50,792 nt of DNA, taken from an uncultured Pseudomonadota bacterium. GTDB taxonomy: Bacteria > Pseudomonadota > Alphaproteobacteria > UBA9219. Below are positions 17,301 to 24,895 of the stretch, one piece after another. The stretch covers positions 1-50,792 of the forward strand of contig CAIQVS010000332.1 in the NCBI GenBank assembly GCA_903875345.1, read 5' to 3'. Within the stretch, counting starts at the first letter, position 1. Each line of letters begins with the position of its first letter. A program made the translations under genes and the position numbers. Under the pieces are notes generated by a model that saw nothing but the letters and a program-made list of their open reading frames with translations, did no database searches and was not told the DNA's origin.

Positions 17301-19768
17301 TGCGTCTGGCTGTCATCTGCGGCGGTCCGTCCGCCGAACGCGGCATTTCACTGAATTCCGCACGGTCGGTGATGGATCATTTGTCGCCGCTCGGCTACGA
17401 CATCGCGCCGTTTTATTGCGACACGAGGAAGAATTTCTATCAACTTTCTCCGTCACAGCTTTATTCCAACACCCCGTCCGATTTTGATTTCAAGCTGAAC
17501 CAGACCGCCAAGCCCTTGACCGAAGTCGAACTGATCGCCGCGCTCCGCGCCACCGATCTTGTTTTTCCGGCCATACATGGCACGTTCGGCGAAGACGGCG
17601 AATTGCAGGAATGGCTGGAGCGCCACGCCATTCCTTTTGTCGGCTCGCCATCGTCCGCCTGCCGCATGATGTTCGACAAGGCCGTTGCTAATCTCCATCT
17701 CGCCCGTCACGGCTTCGCCACGCTACCGAATTGCCGGATCGACCAGACCGACACGCCCGCACTACGCGCGCAGATGATCGGCGAGTTTTTCGCCCGTTTT
17801 CATATCGAAAAGGCGGTGGTCAAACCCTCCAACGGCGGCTCCAGCCTCGGCATTGCCACGGTTCACGACATTGCCGCTGCGCTTGAGCGAGTCGATGACA
17901 TTTTTACGCAGGGGCACGGTACGTCGGCGCTTATCGAACCTTATTGCGAAGGACAGGAATTCACGATCGTCGTCGCCGAAGGCGCTGACGGCAATCCCGT
18001 CGCTTTCATTCCGACCGAAATTGATCTGACCGGCGGCGAGATTTTCAGCTTTCGCCACAAATACCTGCCCACCTGTCACGTCGAGTACCACTGCCCACCA
18101 CGGTTTGCCGACGAGATCGTCGGCAACATTCAAAAGGCAGCGGAGACCCTATTCGGTTTCTTCGGCATGCGGGATTTTGCGCGTCTTGATGGCTGGTTGT
18201 TAAAAGACGGCCATGTAATCTTTTCGGACTTCAATCCCATCTCCGGCATGGAGCAGAACAGCTTCCTGTTCATTCAGGCGAGCCGCCTCGGCCTGACGCA
18301 TGGCGACATGTTGAACCATATTGTTAGCGGAGCGGCGCGGCGTTATGGCGCAGTCGCGGTTGCGCGAAGCGCAGAGCAGTCGCGCCAGAAACAAAACGCA
18401 GTCGCGGTTGTGAGCGGCGCATCAGCGCCGGTCACAGAGCCGTCGCGCCCACAAAACGTCCGCGTCCTGTTCGGCGGCAACACGGCGGAACGTCAGGTTT
18501 CGCTGATGTCGGGCACGAATGTATGGCTGAAGCTGCGGCATCATCCCGCCTGCAATCCTGAACCTTACTTGCTCGCGCCGGATCAAAGCGTGTGGCATTT
18601 GCCCTATGGCTACACACTGAACCACACGGTTGAGGAAATTCTGATCCATTGCGCCGAAGCGCCGAGCGTCACCGAACGGCTGCGGCGGCTTGCGCCTCCT
18701 CTGCGCCAAAGATTGGGGCTGCAGACGTTGCCCGCGAACACGCATGTCATGCCGCGCTGCATGACGCTGGAACAATTCTGCGAAGAAGCGCAACGCGATC
18801 ACGCCTTCGTTTTTCTGGCGCTGCATGGCGGTGAAGGCGAAGACGGCACGATGCAGGAATTTCTGGACGGCTACAATCTTCCCTATAACGGTTCCGGTCC
18901 CGAAGCGTCGCGGCTCTGCATGGATAAGAATAAAACGGGCGAGATTATCCGCGCGCTGTCCGATCCGCAGCTTATCGCCGCACCCAAGATTGTCTTTACG
19001 CTTGCCGATACCCCGCAGCCGGAAGATTTATGGCATCAGGCGACGCAAAAATTTTCCACCAGCGATATTCTGATCAAACCGCAAGCAGACGGATGCTCTG
19101 CGGGCGTCGCGCGTCTGACGTCCGTGCATGAGCTTAAACTTTATCTGCATGCCTTATCGACACAACAGCCTATCCTTCTTCCCGCAACACTGATGCACCA
19201 GCCGCAGGCAATCGATCTTCCGGTTCATGCCGACGAGCTTTTGCTGGAACCCTTTATCGTTACGGACATTATTCGCGTGCGCGATCTCGAATTGATTCAT
19301 CAAGCCAAAACGGGCTGGATTGAATTGACCGTAGGCGTGCTTGAGCAAGCCGGACATTATCACGCGCTCGCGCCGAGCATCACCGTTGCCGAGGAAGCCG
19401 TTCTATCTCTTGAGGAGAAATTTCAGGGCGGAACCGGAGTTAATCTAACCCCGCCTCCAGTCAATATCGTCACGGCGGAACAGGGTGCGTCGATCAAATC
19501 AAAAATAGAAAAAGCCGCCAAAGCTCTTGGCATCGAAGGTTATGCCCGTATCGATATTTTCTTTAACACGCGCAGCGGACAGGTCATGGTGATCGAAGCC
19601 AACAGCCTCCCCGGCCTCACCGCCTCTACCGTCATTTTCCATCAGGCGCTGGCGGAAAATCCGCCTTTAATACCGCGTGATTTTCTGGCAAATCTGGTGA
19701 CGCTGGGCATCGAGAGACGGGAACGCAATCGCGCCCATCATCCCAAAATTGCGGCGCAGACTGTATGA
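17297..19768 (+). CDS. ddl: Tandem (double) D-alanine--D-alanine ligase
   Basis: Ddl joins two D-alanines for the pentapeptide; the usual enzyme has about 310 residues. Here one frame of 823 residues holds two complete ATP-grasp ligases. Domain 1 (about 1-345) has PSAERGISL, HGTFGEDGELQ, VVKPSNGGSSLGI, RLD (296-298) and DFNPISGMEQNS in place of the usual E-x-N-T-x-P-G Mg-binding loop. Domain 2 (about 387-823) has GGNTAERQVSLMSG, HGGEGEDG (510-517), KPQADGCSAGV, RID (751-753) and the canonical EANSLPGLTAST (768-779). AGGAG (17284-17288) supports the ATG at 17297, which overlaps murB. Domain 2 keeps the classical metal loop; domain 1 may be altered in specificity or structural. That division of labour is inference. 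No ftsQ/ftsA/ftsZ follows, although these normally come next. Confidence 0.9.
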   Translation: MMRLAVICGGPSAERGISLNSARSVMDHLSPLGYDIAPFYCDTRKNFYQLSPSQLYSNTPSDFDFKLNQTAKPLTEVELIAALRATDLVFPAIHGTFGEDGELQEWLERHAIPFVGSPSSACRMMFDKAVANLHLARHGFATLPNCRIDQTDTPALRAQMIGEFFARFHIEKAVVKPSNGGSSLGIATVHDIAAALERVDDIFTQGHGTSALIEPYCEGQEFTIVVAEGADGNPVAFIPTEIDLTGGEIFSFRHKYLPTCHVEYHCPPRFADEIVGNIQKAAETLFGFFGMRDFARLDGWLLKDGHVIFSDFNPISGMEQNSFLFIQASRLGLTHGDMLNHIVSGAARRYGAVAVARSAEQSRQKQNAVAVVSGASAPVTEPSRPQNVRVLFGGNTAERQVSLMSGTNVWLKLRHHPACNPEPYLLAPDQSVWHLPYGYTLNHTVEEILIHCAEAPSVTERLRRLAPPLRQRLGLQTLPANTHVMPRCMTLEQFCEEAQRDHAFVFLALHGGEGEDGTMQEFLDGYNLPYNGSGPEASRLCMDKNKTGEIIRALSDPQLIAAPKIVFTLADTPQPEDLWHQATQKFSTSDILIKPQADGCSAGVARLTSVHELKLYLHALSTQQPILLPATLMHQPQAIDLPVHADELLLEPFIVTDIIRVRDLELIHQAKTGWIELTVGVLEQAGHYHALAPSITVAEEAVLSLEEKFQGGTGVNLTPPPVNIVTAEQGASIKSKIEKAAKALGIEGYARIDIFFNTRSGQVMVIEANSLPGLTASTVIFHQALAENPPLIPRDFLANLVTLGIERRERNRAHHPKIAAQTV
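18351..18458 (+). repeat. Imperfect direct repeat forming the Ddl interdomain linker
   Basis: Two units, 18351-18398 and 18399-18458, both start CAGTCGCGGTTG and end in a GTCGCGC segment followed by AAAACG. The second unit contains 12 extra bases including CGGCGC-ATCA-GCGCCG, a perfect six-base inverted repeat. The copies stay in frame (48 and 60 bases, multiples of three) and encode residues about 352-387, an Ala/Val/Ser/Gln-rich stretch between the two ligase domains. This looks like duplication of a small element used as a protein linker. Confidence 0.6.
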
Positions 19769-19772
19769 TTTC

Positions 19773-20234
19773 TTAAGACCTGATTTGGAAAATCGCGTCG
19801 ATCTCGACGGCAGCGTTAAGTGGAAGGTTGCCGACACCGACGGCGAACCGGGCGTGTTTTCCGGCTTCGCCGAAAACCTGCTCCATCAGTTCCGACGCGC
19901 CGTTGACGACTTTCGGCTGGTCGAAGAAGTCCGCCGCCGATGCGACGAAGCCGCCGAGCTTCACGCAACGCGCGACCCGATTCAAATCGCCGCCGCACGC
20001 TGCGCTTGCTTGCGCCAAAATGTTCAAGCCGCACAGCCGTGCCGCCGCGTATCCAGCCGTTAGATCCAGCTCCTGCCCAAGACGTCCAACGGCTTGAAGG
20101 CGACCAGCCTCTATCGGCAATTGCCCTGAGATGAACACGAGATCGCCAGTAACAACATAAGGCACATAGGCCGCAACGGCAGCGGCTGGATGAGGAAGCG
20201 TGATGCCGAGTTCGGCAAAGCGTTGGGAGATCAT
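19773..20234 (-). CDS. RidA/YjgF/Rid family protein
   Basis: The 153-residue protein belongs to the RidA-like (YjgF/YER057c/UK114) superfamily. Members form trimers, and the founding enzyme deaminates reactive imines and enamines from PLP enzymes. Visible features are the N-terminal YVVTGDLVFISGQLP strand, the helix with ILAQASAACGGDLNRVARCVK, and the C-terminal ARFAVGVGNLPLNAAVEID. The usual catalytic arginine motif (R-x-A-x-x-V) appears as ARFAVGVGNLP, so R is retained. It starts at ATG 20234, where AGAGGA precedes by eight bases, 13 bases after the cobT stop. Probably in one operon with phoH and cobT, and it ends four bases from the convergent ddl stop. Confidence 0.85.
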   Translation of the reverse strand: MISQRFAELGITLPHPAAAVAAYVPYVVTGDLVFISGQLPIEAGRLQAVGRLGQELDLTAGYAAARLCGLNILAQASAACGGDLNRVARCVKLGGFVASAADFFDQPKVVNGASELMEQVFGEAGKHARFAVGVGNLPLNAAVEIDAIFQIRS

Positions 20235-20247
20235 TTTTTGGATCCTC

Positions 20248-22110
20248 TTATGAAAAACGTAGATTGCCTTTTCGTCCCGCACCTTGCCGCGTCGGCGCTT
20301 GATCGAAGAGACCCGCCAGTTGCTGCATCATGACGCTGCCGAGCTGTTCGCTGTCGGTGATCGTGACGGCGCGTCGATAATAACGCGTGACGTCGTGACC
20401 GATGCCAATGGCGGTCAGCTCGACGCTCGACCAATTCTCGATCCAATCGATCGCGGCGCGGAGATGCTGCTCAAGATAATTGCCCGGATTGACCGACAAA
20501 GTCGAGTCGTCGACCGGAGCGCCGTCGGAAATGACCATCAAAATCCGCCGTTGCTCCGTCCGCGCCAGCAACCGCGTATGCGCCCACAACAGCGCCTCGC
20601 CGTCGATATTCTCTTTCAGCAATCCCTCGCGTAGCATCAGGCCAAGATTGCGCCGCGCATGACGCCACGGCTCGTCGGCGGCCTTGTAGACAATATGGCG
20701 AATGTCATTAAGGCGTCCCGGCAGCGGCGGTTTTCCGGCTTTCACCCAAGCGTCGCGTGACTGCCCGCCCTTCCATGTCCGTGTGGTAAAACCGAGAATT
20801 TCGGCCTTCACGCCGCAGCGTTCGAGCGTGCGCACAAGAATATCCGCCGACATGGCGGCAAGCGTGATAGGCCGCCCGCGCATCGAGCCGGAATTGTCGA
20901 GCAACAACGTCACCACCGTGTCACGAAAATCCATCGGCTTTTCGCGCTTGTAGGAGAGCGTGTGCGAGGGCGACGTCACGATTCGGGCAAGACGCGCGCT
21001 GTCGAGCAAGCCTTCTTCCAGATCAAACTCCCATGTGCGCGTTTGCTGCGCCATCAGGCGGCGTTGCAGACGATTAGCCAGACGCACGATTAGACTTTGC
21101 GTTGGGCGGATTTGCTGATCCAGCATAGAACGCAGGCGTTGCAATTCCTCCGGCGGACACAACTCCTTGGCCGAGATAATCTCGTCATACTGCGTGGTAA
21201 AAACGCGGTAGGTCGTACGTGGTCCGCGCTCCGAATTCCATTCCTCCGGCCCCTCCCCTGCGTGATCGCCGTCGCGGGCTTCGTCGCCGTTATCGGGCGC
21301 TGCGGCTCGATCCTGCGCTTCGTCGTTATCGGAGTTGGCGTCGGCATCAGCTGTTGCAACGCTCGTCTCCGGTTCACCTTGTTCGCTATCAGCGGCGGTG
21401 GCTTCTTTCTGTTCATCCTGCTCCGCACCGGAGGAGCTTTCTTCCTCCTCGCTTTCGCCGTCGTTGGACGGATTCTTTCCGCTGCCTCCGAGGTCAAGCA
21501 CCCGCAAAACCCGCATCGCTTCAGCGGCAAAGGCTTTCTGGTCGTGAAGCAACTCCGGCAGTTTGCCGAGATGCGCGCCAATGCGTTCCTCGACCCAAGG
21601 CCGCCAGATTTCGGCAGCCCGCGCCGCCGATTTCGGCAAAGGCTGCTGAGCGAAAGCTTCATGCGCGAGAATGCGCAAAACGTCGGTCAGCGGAATCTCG
21701 GCTTTGGCTCCGGCGCGTTCGAAGCCCTGCTGCTTGCAGCGTTCGTCCAGCAACGCGGAGAGGTTGCTGGCAACTCCGGCCATGTCCCGCGCTCCAAGCC
21801 CTTCGCAACGCGCCTGTTCCAGAACTTCGAACGCGGTATAGGCGACGATGTTTTCAGGCGTCGAACGAGCGAAGAGTTTCGGATCGTGATAACGGAGGCG
21901 CAAGGCCACGGCGTCGGCGGCACCGCGAATGAAAGCCGTTTCCGCGCGCGGCATTCCGGCGGAGGGCAGCGGAACCTTGACGCGTGTTCCCGCCACACCC
22001 ATCGGCTCGGTCGTGAACCCAACCTCAAGCTCAGGCTGATGCCCGATAGCCTTGATCGCCACGGCAGTCGCGCGCTTGAAATTTTCGACGGGAGTTTCAG
22101 GGTTCGACAT
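20248..22110 (-). CDS. cobT: Aerobic cobaltochelatase subunit CobT
   Basis: CobT works with CobS (and CobN) to insert cobalt into hydrogenobyrinate diamide using ATP. The 620 residues divide into an N-terminal helical domain, a highly acidic middle (about 210-295) rich in Glu, Asp and Ser, and a C-terminal von Willebrand factor A domain whose MIDAS motif is DNSGSMRG (405-412). The later pieces [13 protein letters not shown] and [13 protein letters not shown] are typical. No cobS or other cobalamin gene is here, although cobS is normally adjacent in alphaproteobacteria. The start codon lies inside an inverted-repeat arm (22109-22123) and has no clear ribosome site. Confidence 0.95.
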   Translation of the reverse strand: MSNPETPVENFKRATAVAIKAIGHQPELEVGFTTEPMGVAGTRVKVPLPSAGMPRAETAFIRGAADAVALRLRYHDPKLFARSTPENIVAYTAFEVLEQARCEGLGARDMAGVASNLSALLDERCKQQGFERAGAKAEIPLTDVLRILAHEAFAQQPLPKSAARAAEIWRPWVEERIGAHLGKLPELLHDQKAFAAEAMRVLRVLDLGGSGKNPSNDGESEEEESSSGAEQDEQKEATAADSEQGEPETSVATADADANSDNDEAQDRAAAPDNGDEARDGDHAGEGPEEWNSERGPRTTYRVFTTQYDEIISAKELCPPEELQRLRSMLDQQIRPTQSLIVRLANRLQRRLMAQQTRTWEFDLEEGLLDSARLARIVTSPSHTLSYKREKPMDFRDTVVTLLLDNSGSMRGRPITLAAMSADILVRTLERCGVKAEILGFTTRTWKGGQSRDAWVKAGKPPLPGRLNDIRHIVYKAADEPWRHARRNLGLMLREGLLKENIDGEALLWAHTRLLARTEQRRILMVISDGAPVDDSTLSVNPGNYLEQHLRAAIDWIENWSSVELTAIGIGHDVTRYYRRAVTITDSEQLGSVMMQQLAGLFDQAPTRQGAGRKGNLRFS

Positions 22111-22197
22111 TCAGCATTCAGGGGTCAAAGGCTAATAACACTATACGGGAGCAGTATAACGTCCTACTCCCTGAATGCCGAATCCTGAATACCGAAC
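22108..22197. repeat. Nested inverted repeat between phoH and cobT
   Basis: ATTCAGCATTCAGGG (22109-22123) matches the reverse complement of CCCTGAATGCCGAAT (22169-22183) at 14 of 15 bases. Inside lies TATAC-7-GTATA (22142-22158). The left arm is CATTCAG twice (22108-22121). The right arm is repeated as CTGAATACCGAAC (22185-22197, 11 of 13). The cobT initiation codon (22110-22108) is part of the left arm, so RNA pairing would hide it. Confidence 0.65.
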
Positions 22198-22198
22198 G

Positions 22199-22948
22199 CT
22201 ACAATACCGCCAACATACTGGCAACGAGCGGATGCCGGACGATGTCCTGTTCCGTCATCTGCACGACAGCGATGCCGGGCACAGTGGACAATTTGCGGGC
22301 GATGTCGGCCAGTCCCGACATGCCTTCCAGCAGATCGCTCTGATCCGGATCGCCCGTCAGCACCATCGTCGAGTGCCAGCCGAGCCGCGTCAGCAGCATC
22401 TTGATCTGGTTGTAGGTGCAATTCTGCACCTCGTCGCACACGACGAAAGCGTTGTTGAGCGTACGTCCGCGCATGAAGCCAATGGGGGCGATTTCTATCG
22501 CGCCGTCGGCCAGATGCTGCTTCAGGCGCTTGCTACCGATACGATCATTCAGCGCGTCGTAAAGCGGACGTAGGAACGGAGCCATCTTTTCCTGCAAATC
22601 ACCGGGCAGAAAGCCGATGGTTTCTCCGGCCTCGACGGCGGGGCGCGACAGGATGATTCGGTCAACTCGTCCGTCTTCCAAGGCTTCTACGGCAGCGCTG
22701 ATCGCCAGATAGGTTTTTCCGGTTCCGGCAGGTCCGGCGGCGACGACGAGGCTGTGCTTGGCCATGGCGTCCAAGAGCGCGGCCTGATTGGCGTTTTGCG
22801 GCTTGATTTTGCGGATATAGCTTTGATCGCGGCGATCAAAGGACGGTTGGTTCAAAGGATCCCACGGCGAATTCGACGTATACATCGGCGTAACGTTATG
22901 CGTTCTCTCATTGCGATTAGATGATTCGAAATGACGCCTTTTGCCCAT
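22199..22948 (-). CDS. PhoH-like ATPase
   Basis: PhoH proteins are ATPases related to helicase superfamily I, some linked to RNA processing. This one has 249 residues from the ATG at 22948. Walker A is GPAGTGKT at 72-79, followed by LSRPAVEAGETIGFLPGD, the PLYDALND segment, and the Walker B-like FVVCDEVQNCTYNQIKM. The last motif, MVLTGDPDQSD, is also canonical. The protein is shorter than YbeZ-type PhoH and lacks its extra N-terminal domain. It does not lie beside ybeY. The start is preferred because GGGGAAGG is close upstream; the longer frame to 23089 has no support. It is the first gene of the apparent phoH-cobT-ridA operon. Confidence 0.88.
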   Translation of the reverse strand: MGKRRHFESSNRNERTHNVTPMYTSNSPWDPLNQPSFDRRDQSYIRKIKPQNANQAALLDAMAKHSLVVAAGPAGTGKTYLAISAAVEALEDGRVDRIILSRPAVEAGETIGFLPGDLQEKMAPFLRPLYDALNDRIGSKRLKQHLADGAIEIAPIGFMRGRTLNNAFVVCDEVQNCTYNQIKMLLTRLGWHSTMVLTGDPDQSDLLEGMSGLADIARKLSTVPGIAVVQMTEQDIVRHPLVASMLAVL

Positions 22949-23304
22949 ACCTTCCCCGTTTCTGTCCAGCCGGAAGCCAGACGTTGCTGAAAGCCGCCAC
23001 AGGATGCGGCGACCGACCAAAACTTGTTGCCGAAGCGAAAGAAACGATTTGGGGGACAGAAAGGCTTGGCGCCACCATCTTTGGCGCATTGGGCGAAGCG
23101 TGATTAAGGTTGTTACCCGTTACAGCCCCCGTTGTCCTCGGCAGATTACTAAAATAATCTGCCCTCCTACCCAGTTATCACTCTATAGCTATATAGTTAA
23201 GAAATCCTTTCAAAATTTCAAGAGGCACATGTTGCGCCGTTGCTCCATAATGTGATTTGGGATAATCTTTAGCCCATATGCAAATTTAACTTTGAGGCTG
23301 CTTT
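22949..23304. other. Divergent phoH-dapA intergenic region
   Basis: This gap of 356 bases holds no gene that I can support. It contains a perfect inverted repeat (separate entry) and GAGG (23293-23296) eight bases before the dapA start. A possible dapA promoter, TTGCTC followed after 17 bases by TAATCT, lies about 35-60 bases before dapA, but both boxes are weak. Confidence 0.45.
23140..23163. promoter_or_regulatory. Perfect 9-base inverted repeat
   Basis: GGCAGATTA (23140-23148) and TAATCTGCC (23155-23163) pair exactly around the loop CTAAAA. No T-run follows on either strand, so it is not a standard terminator. In the gap between the divergent phoH and dapA genes it is better read as an operator or an RNA hairpin. 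Confidence 0.45.
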
Positions 23305-24219
23305 ATGGACCGCACCCAATTTCGTGGCGTGATGACCGCCCTGATTACACCCTTTGCCGACGGCAAGGTGGACGAAAAGCGCTATCAGGATTTCACGCAA
23401 TGGCAGATCGCTGAGGGCGTACACGGGGTTGTTCCCTGCGGCACAACCGGCGAATCCGCAACCCTTTCGCACGATGAACATGAGCGCGTGATCGAGCTTT
23501 GCCTCGACGTCGCCAAAGGCAAAGTCCCAGTTATTGCCGGTTGCGGATCAAACTGCACCGAGGAGGCAATCGGCCTTACGCAGTTCGCCGAAAAAGCCGG
23601 AGCCGACGCAGCGCTGCATGTAGCGCCCTATTACAACAAGCCGACGCAGGAAGGGCTTTACCAACATTTCAAAGCCATTCATGACGCGACCGGCTTGCCG
23701 ATTATTCTTTACAATGTGCCGGGACGCACAGTCGTAAATCTTGGCGTCGAAACCATCGCCCGCCTTGCGGCTTTGCCGCGCATCATCGGCATCAAGGACG
23801 CAACCGGCGACATTACCCGTCCGGTCAAAACCCGCGCCGCTTGCGGCGAATCGTTCCGCCAGTTCACCGGCGAGGACGGAAACGCACTGGCCTTTCTGGC
23901 GATGGGGGGACATGGATGCATTTCCGTTACCGCCAACATTGCGCCTGCGCTGTGTTCCCAGTTGCAAAACGCATGGGCGAAGGGCGACCTTGCCGCAGCG
24001 CAGGCGATTAATGACCGTTTGACGCCGCTGCATGACGCAATGTTCTGCGAAACCTCTCCGGGTCCGGTAAAATACGCGGCGGCATTGCTCGGCCTCTGCC
24101 GTTATGAGTATCGCCTGCCACTCGTGCCAATCAGCACGCCGAATGAAAAAATCGTCGAGGATACATTGCGCAAGGTTGGTCTTGTTTCCGCCGATGCCGT
24201 GGTGCGGCAGGTCGGTTGA
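23305..24219 (+). CDS. dapA: 4-hydroxy-tetrahydrodipicolinate synthase
   Basis: DapA condenses pyruvate with aspartate semialdehyde, the first committed step to diaminopimelate. The TIM-barrel enzyme has 304 residues. The substrate-binding GTTGES motif is at 46-51, the catalytic tyrosine Tyr136 is in LYNVPGRT, and the Schiff-base lysine Lys164 is in IIGIKDATGD. Later GEDG and GGHGCISV segments agree with the family. Its product is used by DapB (in the window), and its substrate is made by Asd (also here), so three steps of the route are encoded within 24 kb though not in one operon. It converges on skp with an 80-base gap. Confidence 0.96.
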   Translation: MDRTQFRGVMTALITPFADGKVDEKRYQDFTQWQIAEGVHGVVPCGTTGESATLSHDEHERVIELCLDVAKGKVPVIAGCGSNCTEEAIGLTQFAEKAGADAALHVAPYYNKPTQEGLYQHFKAIHDATGLPIILYNVPGRTVVNLGVETIARLAALPRIIGIKDATGDITRPVKTRAACGESFRQFTGEDGNALAFLAMGGHGCISVTANIAPALCSQLQNAWAKGDLAAAQAINDRLTPLHDAMFCETSPGPVKYAAALLGLCRYEYRLPLVPISTPNEKIVEDTLRKVGLVSADAVVRQVG

Positions 24220-24299
24220 ACAACGTGCGGTCGCAACCGCTTCCGGGAACACAGCGACTGATGCGCTGACGATGGAGTCCCGTTCGGTTCGGCTAAGAC

Positions 24300-24878
24300 C
24301 TAAGGTTTGTCTTCATCGCCCATCTTGATAGGGATTTGTGGCAGCTTTTTATTAAGTCGGCTCAAGACTTCATCTGTGACATCAAGCGCAGGGTTTGCCC
24401 ATAAAATCTGCTGTTTCAAGAGAACAATGTTAGCTCCGCGCTCATGGGCTGCCGTTTGGACAATATCAAGCAACGCCGCGCTGATAGCATTCTTGGCATC
24501 GGCAAAGGCTTGATCCAGAACTTTGCGTCGGGATTCAAAATGACGCTCAATCGTTAGCGTTCGCTGTCTTAATTGTTGTTCGCGTTCGCCATAAGCATCG
24601 GAGCTGAGACTGTCATGCGCCTTGCTCAAATCTTCCTCGGCTTTACGGAGCGCGTTTTCTTCCTTCTCGGTTTCGGCTTGAAACTTGGAACGTTGAACGT
24701 CGATTTGTTTCTGGACGCTTTTGGCCGCCAGAGATTCTTGTAGAATGCGCTGAACATCGACAACGGCAACCACGGGCGAAGCTATGGAAGCGGGTTCGCC
24801 CGCCCAAGCCTCAATGCCAGTAAAAATCAGGACACAGGAGAAAATTCCCACCTGAAGTCCGGTCGTGAAGATCTTCAT
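24300..24878 (-). CDS. OmpH/Skp-family periplasmic chaperone
   Basis: Skp (OmpH) is a trimeric periplasmic chaperone that holds outer-membrane proteins before BamA folds them. The 192-residue protein begins with a signal peptide (positive MKIFTTG, a hydrophobic core and a likely cleavage after EAWA). The VAVVDVQRILQES start of the mature chain is the family motif, and a long helical segment with charged heptads (about residues 50-120) forms the tentacle. It follows bamA by 17 bases, the usual order. lpxD and fabZ, which normally follow, are absent: dapA lies convergently instead. Confidence 0.88.
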   Translation of the reverse strand: MKIFTTGLQVGIFSCVLIFTGIEAWAGEPASIASPVVAVVDVQRILQESLAAKSVQKQIDVQRSKFQAETEKEENALRKAEEDLSKAHDSLSSDAYGEREQQLRQRTLTIERHFESRRKVLDQAFADAKNAISAALLDIVQTAAHERGANIVLLKQQILWANPALDVTDEVLSRLNKKLPQIPIKMGDEDKP

Positions 24879-24895
24879 AACCTATCCCAGCCAGC

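Noticed and set aside
24220-24299. Terminator after dapA
   Set aside because: GCGGT-CGCA-ACCGC can form a five-base stem but no T-run follows and it is too short to rely on.
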